Part shown: positions 35,414 through 45,227 of the stretch, in pieces | Position numbering within the stretch: the first letter of the stretch is position 1 | How the letters are laid out: every line of letters begins with the position of its first letter | Origin: Pisolithus tinctorius | Taxonomy: Eukaryota > Basidiomycota > Agaricomycetes > Boletales > Pisolithaceae | Direction of reading: 5' to 3' | NCBI GenBank assembly: GCA_024663395.1 | Contig: JANFAH010000003.1 | Location: 4,030,001-4,094,000, forward strand | DNA: 64,000 nt | Made by a program: the position numbers and the translations under genes | Notes under the pieces: model-generated | Databases searched by the model: none | Seen by the model: only the letters and a program-made list of their open reading frames with translations | Told to the model about the DNA's origin: nothing

Positions 35414-35812
35414 TGTAACGACTGGTAGACTTCTCACTTCTGCATTTCCTACTTACCTATATATATCCACCCTCTGGTTAGGGTTATGCTTTAGGGATGC
35501 TTAGTCATCTCGGACTTTTCCTTTTACTTACTCTTTCACGCTTACATGATACTTAGTAAGGCTGCACCTCGTTACTAATGCATGTTCGTGTTTGACCAAT
35601 AGTGTAGTTCTCTCTTTTGTTTACTTCTTTCTAGAACATTCTCTTGTGGCAGTACATACAAACAGTAAGGCAGTATATAAGTCCCATTGTTTGTTGTAGT
35701 CAGTTTCTCTAATCTAGTTTGTTTTGAGCCTAGTCCTCATTCAATGGGTTCCACTCCCCTTCTCTCTGGTTTGAAGTGATAGCTGAGAAGACATTCATCT
35801 TTGGTTGCTTCA
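35414..35812 (+). repeat. 3' LTR of gypsy element A
   Basis: It is 399 bp, TGTAACGACTGG to GGTTGCTTCA. The target duplication GATCA follows at 35,813-35,817. It is preceded by the purine tract GGAGGGGATAG. Confidence 0.96.
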
Positions 35813-35817
35813 GATCA

Positions 35818-37056
35818 AGTTTTCCAAGATGCAATCCCCCTTAGTCTCATCAGCATAAATCCTGACCTGATGAAGGAATACATCTGATTTATTGCAGATG
35901 TTTACTCATCTTGCTAGGCAACAACAAATTGTATGACACCATCAATCCATTCAAATCCATTCCTCTAAGCCCACATCCAAAACCACATGGTGTGCACCAC
36001 AAACAAATTCTCCCCTCTTCGCTGCCAAATCAAATAAAGGGGTCAACAACAGATTCATAAGTAATTCGAAACAAAGATGGATGTCCTCTCAACTCAATGC
36101 ACAAATTATCAAGCTCTCTCTTTGAATCATTTTAACCAACACTGACAACCACTACCATTTTCCTCTTCATGTCCCCTGCCTATCCACATTAGCATCCTTA
36201 CCACAACCACTGCCATTTCACTTCATTGTAATATTCATTATCGAGCATTGAACTACCCATACTTAGTTTATTTACTTCAAGCTGAAGAGCCTCCCATCAA
36301 ATGCTTGCTGACATAATTAAACATTAATCGCATCCTGGATTGCCCAGAGGGCCAGTGTATTCCTGGACACTGTCAGGCCAGGTCTGAAAACTCTTTGTCC
36401 TCAATGATCATACCAGACTGTTAAGTCCAATCACATGCAATTTCCTTTTTTTTTTTTGGGGGGGGGGGGGGACTGGTTGCATTGGGGTTCCTGCATTTTG
36501 TTTGTACATGTCATGTCAGATAATGTCATGCAGACAACCATGGACAGCGGCGTGTGCCACTTGTGTATTGACATGGCTGGTGCCAGCATTGTTGCTGCTA
36601 TCAGCTACAAGTTTATTCAATGAGAATATATGCTGGACCATGTTACAATGCATGAGGAATTTACTGCCAAGTTTGTGTACCCTAGAGGATCATTGTTGGT
36701 ATGTCATGCAGACTCAGTGTGCAAGTTTGTGGAACAGTACCCCTTCCTGATGTTGAAGGATATTAAATCTATTGCAGCATTTCACAGAGTGGTTCTGCGT
36801 TGTTGTCTGTGCCATCAGGGGTGTATTGATGCCCTCCATGTTCATGAGTGTTCAGCTGCTTGTCCATCATTGTTGTACATGTTTTGACAGCTTAAAACTG
36901 CTTGGAGAGGGAGATGCCTCCTTCCTGCACATCATCAAAGATTGCTCATACATCATCCTCTAAGCATGAAAACATCCTCTCATAAATGACAGTTATATAA
37001 TCTACCATCCCACATAGAGAACATAATCCTGTGCCCTGTAGACTTTTCTGTTCGAT
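35818..37056. other. CpG-poor remnant between elements A and E
   Basis: No recognisable domain. The stretch 36,502-36,960 has loosely open frames (HEEFTAKFVYPRGSLLVCHA), interrupted. A homopolymer pair T12-G14 lies at 36,446-36,471. It is probably part of the older element that received both A and E. Confidence 0.35.
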
Positions 37057-37061
37057 ATCAT

Positions 37062-37252
37062 TAACAAAGGTATGAGTTTCTCAGTGTATGAAGTAGTCAC
37101 TGAGGTGGAAAACAACAGTGCAGAAAATTTATAGTATGGTAATTAGTAAGCATGTTGACATCGGAATTTAATTCTGAAGGTCAGGGAGAAATTCCAAGCC
37201 CTCTGGGCGAAACTCTGAGATGCTACTGTAATTCTGGATTGCATTCTCGACA
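37062..37252 (-). repeat. 3' LTR of Copia element E (internally deleted)
   Basis: It is 191 bp, and the mate at 49,849-50,140 is 292 bp. The left flank ATCAT (37,057-37,061) matches ATCAT after the mate (50,141-50,145). On the minus strand the polypurine tract TTGAGGGGGAG ends just before it. Confidence 0.92.
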
Positions 37253-37319
37253 CTCCCCCTCAATTGGAATGAAGTCCAAGTGCAGACACAAAGTGTTTCA
37301 CCTTGATGCTGGGTAAAGG

Positions 37320-37813
37320 TTTGGTAAGGGTATTGGCAACCATGTCGTCAGTAGGACAATAAATTAAATGAAAGGAATGGTTTTCCACAGCAAAATGAAT
37401 GAAATGGTATCATATGTTGATGTGCTTTGTGTGAGCATGATAGCTGCCATCTTTGGTAAGTGTGATGGCAGATTGGCTGTCAGAATACAGCGGGATAGGG
37501 TGTTTGAGTGGTTGGAAAACTTCCCCAATGAGTCATCAAAGCCACAGGCCCTCTTTGGCTGCATGAGTTGCTGTGACATACTCTGCTTCAGCAGTGGAGA
37601 GTGTTATGAGTTCCTGTTTCTGCAAGGCCCAACTGATAGCTCCACCATCCAGTAGGTAGGCATATCTGCTTATAGCACATTGATGCTCCTGCAAAGCTCT
37701 GTCTGCATTGGTATAGCCCTCAAGGCCTCATTCTGAATTTCCAAACATTAAAGTGAATGCTTTTGTGCCTGAGATATACCTGTAGATTCGTTTCATGGCT
37801 TCCCAGTGAGTCA
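37320..37813 (-). pseudogene. Element E RNase H, 3' part of pol
   Basis: The minus strand reads MTHWEAMKRIYRYISGTKAF, a stop, GYTNADRALQEHQCAISRYA, LLDGGAISWALQKQELITLS and TAEAEYVTATHA. This is the Copia RNase H block (YTDADWA, GGAISW, STAEAEY). The D-to-N change in TNAD again fits G-to-A decay. It was contiguous with 45,947-46,995 before element D inserted. Confidence 0.85.
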
Positions 37814-37818
37814 TGTTG

Positions 37819-38532
37819 TGTCATAACCGTGCATTCACACTAAGCCCTTGCTAACTCCGCGCTTCACTCCGCCGGTCATTCACTCACTCCGCACCAACTC
37901 CGCCCAACTTCTGTTGGTTGCGAACCATCTCTGCTCCGACTACTGTCGAACTTGTGTCGCTCTCCTACCGGACCGAGCGGTCCGTCCCCTGAGGGGTCAT
38001 GTGACTACCTTCGCAGTCAGGTACTCCGCAGCACGCTCACCGCATGGTCCAGTGCCTGGACTGCTTCCTTTTCTGGATGTTCTGTGTTACCCGTTCATAT
38101 GTCCTCCGTCTACCCTTCATTCGTCGTCCAGGAAGTTTTACTTGAAAATTTATGAGTCTCCGTATGTCAGTTCCGATTCCGGTTACTGTACCTCCGTAGC
38201 AGTATAAAAGTATGTACTGTACTCCGCTGTTCTTCAGTACGAATATCAACTTAGTTCCTACTCCCTCTGATTCTGTCTTCTGCCTGTCGGAGTTATCTCC
38301 GACTCTCCGTCTGTACTCTCCCTCTGAAATACGAGGGCTGAGATCGTGCAAGGGGGTAGTGCACGAGCTAAACCTGACGCCCTCACTCCACTCTGCCTCT
38401 GTCTCGGTGGACTTCGTTCCTGCCAACACTCCACTAGTCGGAGTTCTGTTCCTGTGTGTCGGACTTGCTTCCGGAGCACTCTCTAGACTCTATATAGCGT
38501 CGGGGTTGGTCGGAGTAGGCCCGAACTTGACA
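37819..38532 (+). repeat. 5' LTR of gypsy element D
   Basis: It is 714 bp, TGTCATAACC to AACTTGACA, and flanked by TGTTG (37,814-37,818). TATAAAAG is at 38,203 and the inferred transcript start at 38,236. It holds about 12 CTCCG and 4 CGGAG words by eye. Confidence 0.97.
38203..38246 (+). promoter_or_regulatory. Element D promoter: TATA box and self-primer start
   Basis: TATAAAAG at 38,203-38,210 lies 33 bp before AGTACGAATAT (38,236-38,246). That word is the exact complement of ATATTCGTACT at 38,535-38,545, 2 nt after the LTR. The first 11 nt of the transcript would therefore prime minus-strand synthesis, as known for Tf1 and sushi. Confidence 0.75.
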
Positions 38533-38534
38533 GT

Positions 38535-38545
38535 ATATTCGTACT
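38535..38545 (+). other. Element D self-complementary primer binding site
   Basis: ATATTCGTACT pairs over 11 nt with 38,236-38,246 in the LTR and starts 2 nt after the LTR end. No tRNA complement was recognised at this place. Confidence 0.8.
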
Positions 38546-38593
38546 CGCACTTGTACGATCTCCTTTTCTGTCTTCCAAAAAACTTACACTGTT

Positions 38594-39877
38594 ATGAGAA
38601 CTCGAGCTCAATCCCAGAGAGAGGTCGCTGAGAACCTCGCTGTTGCGCTAGCTAATCCGTGTCGACTCCCTTCCGTCGTCGAACAGTTCCAATCATTCTC
38701 CGCTCGACACCGCTCTCGCGCTGAAGGTGAAAGCGCTTCGCAAGCTGGTCGCTCTGACCTCCACCCAACAACTTTCCATACTCCATCTCCTCGAAACCGA
38801 GATGATGGACCTGATCCCGACCCCGACTATCCTGACGGTGATCCCGACGGCGGGGGCAGCGGTGACGGGGATAACCCCGAAGACCCGGCTGAGCCGCCAG
38901 AGGATCCCCTCGTAGCTCTTGCTAGAGCTGTCCATGCGCTTGTGCAGTCTAGTTCGCGCACTGGGGACTCTGCTCCGAAAACCAAAGTCCGTGAGCCCGA
39001 CACCTTCGATGGCTCCGACCCTAAGAAACTCCGCGAGTTCCTTGTTCAATGTGAGCTAAACTTCCAAGACCGCCCTCGCGCATTCCGCTCCGACAGAGCA
39101 AAGGTTACCTTTGCTCAGTCTTATCTCAAGGGTATGGCTCTGGCTTGGTTCGAGCTAGATCTACTAAATCCCGACAACTATGACTGCCCGCTCTGGATGG
39201 ACGACTATCACGAGTTCTTACAAGAGCTCACAACTAACTTCGGTCCACATGATGCCATAGCGGATGCCGTCCAACAACTCGAGAACCTAACCATGAAAGA
39301 TGGGTCTCGAATTACTAAATACGTCGTGGAGTTCAATCGCTGGGCTTCGCAAGTCAAGGACTACGGTGTCGGTGCACTCCGCCACCGCTTCTATAGCGGA
39401 CTTCCAGACCGCATCAAGGACGAGATCGCTCGCGTCAGTAAGCCTTCTACCCTCGCACAACTCCGCGAACTCGCCCAAACCATCGATGCGCGCTACTGGG
39501 AGCGCAAAGCAGAGATCTCGCACACCACCAAGTCCGCCTCCGACAAGTCACAGTCTTCCAACTCCGACAACAAAACTAAATCGTCGTCCTCCGCCTCCGC
39601 TCAAAAGTCCGACGCCAAGGGCAAGGGAAAACAGAAAGATCCGCCCAAGTCCGACGCATCCAAGTCTGATATTGCCCATCTTCTGGGCAAGGATGGCAAG
39701 CTCACCTCCACTGAACGTCAGCGCAGGATGAAGAACAACCTCTGCCTCTTCTGTGGCGAGGCTGGCCATTCCGCCAAGGACTGTCCCAAGTCCACCTCTC
39801 GCGCAGCCAAAGCCCGTGCAGTTACGGCTGAAACTCCGCCTACTCCGCTTGCGGAAAAGGCAGAGTCAAAAAATTAG
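38594..39877 (+). CDS. Element D gag
   Basis: It has 427 residues from ATG 38,594 ([20 protein letters not shown]) to TAG 39,875. An acidic, proline-rich stretch lies near residues 65-110. It is followed by the capsid domain ([59 protein letters not shown]). A Ser/Lys-rich linker and the knuckle [14 protein letters not shown] (CX2CX4HX4C, about residues 395-408) follow. The frame is intact. It packages element RNA into particles. The last codons contain the slippery site used to enter pol. Confidence 0.95.
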   Translation: MRTRAQSQREVAENLAVALANPCRLPSVVEQFQSFSARHRSRAEGESASQAGRSDLHPTTFHTPSPRNRDDGPDPDPDYPDGDPDGGGSGDGDNPEDPAEPPEDPLVALARAVHALVQSSSRTGDSAPKTKVREPDTFDGSDPKKLREFLVQCELNFQDRPRAFRSDRAKVTFAQSYLKGMALAWFELDLLNPDNYDCPLWMDDYHEFLQELTTNFGPHDAIADAVQQLENLTMKDGSRITKYVVEFNRWASQVKDYGVGALRHRFYSGLPDRIKDEIARVSKPSTLAQLRELAQTIDARYWERKAEISHTTKSASDKSQSSNSDNKTKSSSSASAQKSDAKGKGKQKDPPKSDASKSDIAHLLGKDGKLTSTERQRRMKNNLCLFCGEAGHSAKDCPKSTSRAAKARAVTAETPPTPLAEKAESKN

Positions 39878-39912
39878 TCCGCTCCTCCAGGGAGCTCGCA
39901 CAGCCTGGAGGA
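39868..39912 (+). promoter_or_regulatory. Programmed -1 ribosomal frameshift signal between gag and pol
   Basis: The heptamer A-AAA-AAT (39,868-39,874) stands in gag frame directly before the gag stop TAG. After an 8-nt spacer a perfect 9-bp stem follows: TCCTCCAGG (39,883-39,891) with CCTGGAGGA (39,904-39,912), 12-nt loop. The -1 frame is open from here into the protease and RT. Confidence 0.8.
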
Positions 39913-42900
39913 AGCGTTGAACCCAACTGTGCGCAACCGGACATCCAACTCAACGCTTCCACTCTTTCTAGTCCCAATTCTTTACTTCCGTCTGTAACTC
40001 TTCTGGATTATTCTGTTGATACTGTCTCTGCGTTGATCGATTCTGGTTCTTCTCATTGCTTTGTAGATCCATCTGTAATTAAAAAATATGCCATTCCCAT
40101 TTCCTCCGTTTCTCTGCCAATTCCGCTCCGCTTGTTTGATGGTAGTACCAATGCTGTCATTTCCCAAGAAGTAGATCTTTCCCTCCGCTTTCCTTCCGGC
40201 GATGTCAACTCCGTTTCATTTTATGTTACTCCGTTGGATTCTTCTTGTTCGCTGGTATTAGGACACAACTGGCTCACCCGCTTCAATCCGTCGATTGACT
40301 GGGTACTGGGCAGTATATCATTCAAACCATCGCTACAGGGAATGCCGACACCCCAGGCACCTTCGTCATCTTCCGCTGCGACCTCTGCTCCGGATCCGAC
40401 ACCCTCCGCTCCGTTTGCAGCTCCGACTGCATCTCCGACCGACTTGCCGTGCTCTGCTCCGCTCGTCTCACTCATCAATGCTGCCGCGTATGTCAGAGCC
40501 TGTGCTCTCCCTGGCTCTAGACAGTTCCGCTTACAGCTCTCCGCTGATGATGTGAAGCTTTGTGCGTCCTCCGCTTCCTCTCCGCCCCCTGACCTCTCTC
40601 CGGTTCCTCCTGAGTATCACGAGTTTGCCAACGTCTTTAGTAAAGACAAGGCCACAGAACTTCCGCCACACCGCTCGTTCGATCTCAAGATCGACCTCGA
40701 GGAAGGAGCAACTCCGCCCATCGGTACAATCTACTCTCTTTCTCCGCCAGAGCTTGAAGCTCTCCGCACCTTCATTGACGAGCACCTTGGCTACGGTTTC
40801 ATCAAACAATCCACCTCCGCTCACGGTGCCCCTGTCCTCTTCGTGAAAAAGAAGGACGGTTCACTCCACCTCTGTGTAGATTATCAAGGACTCAACAAAA
40901 TCACGAAAAAAGACCGCTATCCGCTGCCGCTCATTTCCGACCTACTCGACTCTCCAAGCCGCACTAAAGTCTATACCAAGATTGACCTCCGCCATGCCTA
41001 TCATCTGGTCTGCATCACAGATGGAGATGAATGGAAAACAGCATTCCACACTCGTTATGGTTCTTACGAGTGGCGGGTAATGCCATTCGGTCTGACTAAC
41101 GCGCCTGCGGCCTTCCAGCGATTCGTCAATAGCATCTTTGCAGACATGCTTGATGTCTGTGTCGTGGTATACCTCGATGACATCTTAATTTATTCGCAGG
41201 ACATGGAGTCGCACCACGAACATGTAAAAGAGGTACTCCGCCGCCTTCGAAAGCACGGTCTTTATGCCAAGCCAGAGAAGTGCGAGTTTCACTCCGACTC
41301 CGTCGAGTACCTCGGTTATGTTCTTTCTCCCTCCGGTCTCACCATGTCCGCTGAGAAGGTTCAGGCGGTCCGCAACTGGCCTGAGCTGCAGAAGGTGTGA
41401 GACATCCAGTCTTTCCTTGGTTTCGCAAATTTCTATAGACAATTCATTAATAACTACTCCGACATTGTTGTTCCACTCACTCGCCTCACGTGAAAGGGTG
41501 CTCCTTGGAACTTTTCCGAGGAGTGCCACTCCACTTTCCTCCGCCTGAAGGATGCCTTCAGCTCCGCTCCCATTCTCACTCATTGGGTCCCTGACACTCC
41601 GCTTACAGTTGAAACCGATGCCTCCGACTATGCCATTGCTGGCATTTTGTCGATCACCTGCTCTGATGGTGAACTCCGCCCAGTCACTTTCTACTCTCGC
41701 ACCATGACCGCGCCAGAACTCAACTATGATACCCACGACAAGGAGCTGTTGGCTATCTTCGAGGCCTTCCGCCATTGGCAGCATTACCTTGAGGGCTCCG
41801 CCTTACCTGTCGATGTGGTGACGGACCACAAAAACCTTGAGTATTTTTCCACCTCTAAGGTTCTCACCTGTCGACAGGCCCGCTGGTCGGAGTACCTTTC
41901 ACAGTTCAATCTTTCCATCCACTTCCGACCTGGCCGCCTAGGAGCCAAACCCGACGCACTTACGCGACGTTGGGATGTCTACCCAAAAGGGGGGGATAGG
42001 GACTACGCACAGGTAAATCCTCACAATCTCTGCCCTATGTTTACACAGGAGCAACTCGTGTCGTCCCTCCATACCACCACCCTCATGGCACCTGTGCTCC
42101 GCGCCACCATGGTCTTCGATGTTGAGTGCTTGCACTCCGACATCATCTCCGCCCTACCCTCCAATCCTGTCTCCGCCAGCCATCTCCCAACTCCGACTAA
42201 GCCTTGGTGGTCCTTGGACTCCGACGGTCTACTCCGCCTTGACGGTCGTATCTTTGTCCCTGACATTGATGACCTCCGCCTCCGAGTGCTTCGGTTCAAG
42301 CATGATCATCCTCTAGCAGGCCATTTCAGGCAAAACTGCACCTTAGAACTCGTCCGCAGGGACTATGTGTGGCCCAACCTCCGCTCCGACGTAAAGGAAT
42401 ACGTCAGGTCTTGCGCTGCCTGTGGACGGAGCAAAACTCCACGTCACCGCCCTTATGGTCTACTGAAGCAACTCCCCATCCCAGAGAGACCTTGGAACTC
42501 AATCTCCATGGACTTCATCGAACACCTCCCCAACTCCGATGGCTACTCCGCCATACTTGTGGTAGTGGACCGCCTCTCAAAGCAAGCGGTGTTCATCCCC
42601 ACCCACGACTCCATCACCTCCACCGAACTCGCTAAGCTCTTCCTTACCCATGTCTTCTCCAAGCACGGAGTACCAGCTAATGTTACCTCCGACAGAGGTC
42701 CTGAGTTCGTCTCACACTTCTTCCGCTCCCTAGGAAAAGCCCTTGATATGCGTCTTCACTTCACTTCGGGTTACCACCCAGAAGGTGATGGCCAGACCGA
42801 GCGAACGAACCAGACCCTCGAACAGTACCTTCGTGTCTACTGTAACTACCAACAAGACAACTGGGCTGAGCTGTTACCTCTAGCGGAGTTCGCTTTCAAC

Positions 42901-43593
42901 AACGCACCAAGTGCAACTACTGGAGTCTCTCCCTTCTTCACTAACAAGGGATACCATCCAAACCTGTCTGTGGTCCCTGACCAAGACTTCACTTCTCCAA
43001 GGGCTCATGACTATGTCGTCGAGCTCTCCGCCCTTCATGACTTCCTCCGCTCCGAAATGTCCGCCGCTCAACAGCGCTACCAGGGTCCAGCAGATGCTAA
43101 ATGCATACCTCCGCCTGAGTTCAAGGTCGGAGAACAGGCCTACATCAAAGCCAAGTACTTCCGCTCAACTCGTCCTTCGGAAAAACTCTCCGAAAAGTAC
43201 TTAGGTCCGTTCACCATCTTGGCCAGGCCAGGTACGCATTCCGTCACCCTTAAGCTCCCTGACTCTATGCGCTCGGTACATCCAGTCTTCCATGTCTCAC
43301 AACTGGAAGCTGCAGCGGCTAACCCTTTCCCAAACCGACAACAACCTCCGCCTCCGCCAGTGGATGTCGATGGTGACCTTGAGTACGAGGTATCAGAGAT
43401 ACTCGACTCTAAGGTGGACCGCCATCGCCGCCATTGTCAACTCTTGTACCTAGTCCGCTGGGCTGGCTACGAGAACACCGATGAAGAAACCTCTTGGTTG
43501 CTTGCAACTGAGCTAGATCACGCTTCCGACATAGTGTCCGCTTTCCATGAACGCTATCCACACAAACCTGGCCCGTACCAACCTCCGCCATAA
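39871..43593 (+). pseudogene. Element D pol: protease, RT, RNase H, integrase, chromodomain
   Basis: One frame runs from the frameshift site to TAA 43,591, with only two TGA stops (41,398, before [15 protein letters not shown], and 41,491, within LTRLT-KGAPW). Both sit where CGA for arginine would be expected. Protease: [57 protein letters not shown], catalytic YLDD (near 41,170). RNase H: VETDASDYAIAGILS. Integrase: HDHPLAGH with CAACGRSK, then SMDFIEHLP, TSDRGPEF and GQTERTNQTLEQYL. The chromodomain starts EYEVSEILDSKVDRHRR, followed by YLVRWAGYENTDEETSWL. All catalytic residues are present. The copy is therefore recently inactivated, or depends on readthrough. Confidence 0.95.
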
Positions 43594-43754
43594 ACTCCGC
43601 CCACATAACCTTCCTCCGCTGGCCAACTCCGCCCCTCACCGAACTACCTTAAGTACTTTAGCATTTTCTCTGCTTGTCTATTTCACTTCTCAGAGTCGCG
43701 AACAAAAATCACAAGTCTATTTCGTAGTAGTACAAAAATATACAAACTAAAGAC

Positions 43755-43775
43755 AAAAAAAAAAAAAAAAAAAAA
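43755..43775 (+). repeat. A21 homopolymer after pol
   Basis: Twenty-one consecutive A follow the 3' untranslated stretch of pol and end about 10 bp before the stop codon of the antisense gene. Confidence 0.9.
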
Positions 43776-43785
43776 CAAAACTACT

Positions 43786-45030
43786 CTACTCTTCCATCAC
43801 TTGTTCTCCGCCACCCTCCTGTTCTTCACCACCTTCCTGCTCTCCTTCGACTTCTTCCTTGTTATCCCCCTCCGCACCTTCATCTGCTTCCTCGTTCTTG
43901 TCCTCCGCCGCCTCCGACTGAGGCCTCTTCCAACCTCCGCCTGTGCGCTCGAGCTCAGCCATCCTGGCCTCTCGCGCATCCTCCCTTCTCCTCATCTCCA
44001 CCCACTCCGCCCATGCGTGGTACATCGCCCACTCGTCGGCAGTCCGCTCTGCAGCCACCGCCATCCGCTCCGCTGCCTCTGCCATCCTCTCGAAGGCCAG
44101 CACAGCAGTCTCGTGCGCTTCGGCCTGCCTCTCCATGGCTTGCAGCTGTCGCTCGCGCTCCCACTCCGCCCACCGCGTGTGGACTCCCGCACCCGAGGGA
44201 CCCTCAAGTGGGGTCGCAGGCTCGTCCTCTTCTCCGCCTACCTCCCGCTCGTCATCCGCCTCCTCTGTCTCCGTCGCCCTCGCCTTCCCCTTCCCTCGCG
44301 GCTTCTTCTTCTTCTCCCCTCGGGAGCTCCCTGTCCCTGCCCTCTTCCGCGAAGGTCCTGCCGCCGCCTCTTCCCGCGTCCAGCTGCAGGTTTTCTTCTT
44401 GTTGTGGCAGGGCACACAGGCCCTGGTCTTACCTTGCCCTGGCTCGCACTGACCCGCTGTCAGACTCGCTATGCAGCGAGTGCAAGGGGGCCGCCTGGTC
44501 GCGGTGACCACCACAGAGGTCCCAGGGACCCTCTGGGCGGTGTTGACGTTGTAGACCGCGCCGCTTAACCTGAAATAAAAATACAAGTCAGCTCCGCCTG
44601 ACTGTTAGAATTCTGTCACTCACCTTTGCGCAGCCTCGTCCTGCCTGGCCTGGGCCCTCTCCTGAGAGGCCCTCTGCCTCTGCTTCTCTGCCTCTTCCGC
44701 CGCTCTCTGTCTTTGCCTTTCGGCCTCTTCATCCGCCGCCTTCTTCTGCTGCGCTTCTTCCTCCTCTCTCTGCCTCCGCTCCGCCTCCTGCCGCGCCTCT
44801 TCCACCTTTCGTCGCTTGGCCTCCTCTCGTTTGGCCTTGCGCTCCGCCTCGCGTTCTCGCTCCTTCATCTCCGCCTCTTCTTGCCGACATGCCTTCTCCG
44901 CTGTCTTCTCGCGCTCAGTGTCCGTCGAGTCGTCTGTAAGGACGACTAGGTCGTCGTCGGCGACCTGGGAGTAGTCACGAGAGTGACCAGGGGTGGGCTG
45001 GGGGGTTTTGTTCTGACATTGAGAGGACAT
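43786..45030 (-). CDS. Antisense cysteine-cluster, coiled-coil protein inside element D
   Basis: Exon 1 runs from ATG 45,030 (MSSQCQNKTPQPTPGHSRDY) to 44,624 and exon 2 from 44,569 to TAG 43,786. The intron (44,570-44,623, 54 bp) has GTGAGT and TTTCAG ends, and the join CAA-AGG keeps frame. The product has 396 residues. An acidic start (DDDLVVLTDDSTDTE) leads into a long Glu/Arg/Ala coiled coil. A six-cysteine cluster reads CTRC-8-C-9-C-VPC-6-C. Next come a basic Lys/Arg-rich patch, a second Ala/Glu coiled coil (ERMAEAAERMAVAAERTADE) and an acidic tail. The spacing CX2CX8CX9CX2CX6C resembles fungal Zn2Cys6 DNA-binding domains, but the basic residues sit in the last loop. A role as an element-encoded nucleic-acid-binding regulator is inference. 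It has no stops, although pol on the other strand does. Confidence 0.75.
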
Positions 45031-45227
45031 GATGGTGGGGGGGATGGGATACGAGGGATTGGTACCCTAACACGTGTTTTTAAGCGGAACTTCGAACTCC
45101 GACGGAGCTCTGCCGCGGCTAAACCCATTATCCTCGAGGCATCAAAATAATTTCAAATGATCAACTCGTGTTGATCTCATTCTGTACATGTGGCCTTCAG
45201 GGGTTCAGGCCCTAGGGGGGGGGGCAC

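Larger units (their letters stand above)
19311..35812 (+). mobile_element. Ty3/gypsy chromodomain retrotransposon A (host of B and C)
   Basis: The element is bounded by 399-bp LTRs and a 5-bp target duplication GATCA (19,306-19,310 and 35,813-35,817). The order gag, protease, reverse transcriptase, RNase H, integrase, chromodomain is that of chromoviruses. Removing elements B (8.2 kb) and C (1.9 kb) leaves an element of about 6.4 kb. Several frames are broken, mostly by TGA where CGA is expected, so it is inactive. An 11-nt primer site 2 nt after the LTR pairs with the inferred transcript start, as in Tf1/sushi elements. Confidence 0.95.

Noticed and set aside
43801..44568. Plus-strand open frames of 255, 169 and 164 codons in element D
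   Set aside because: They are shadows of the antisense gene, low-complexity (Leu/Pro/Ser/Arg), lack domains and do not respect the intron.
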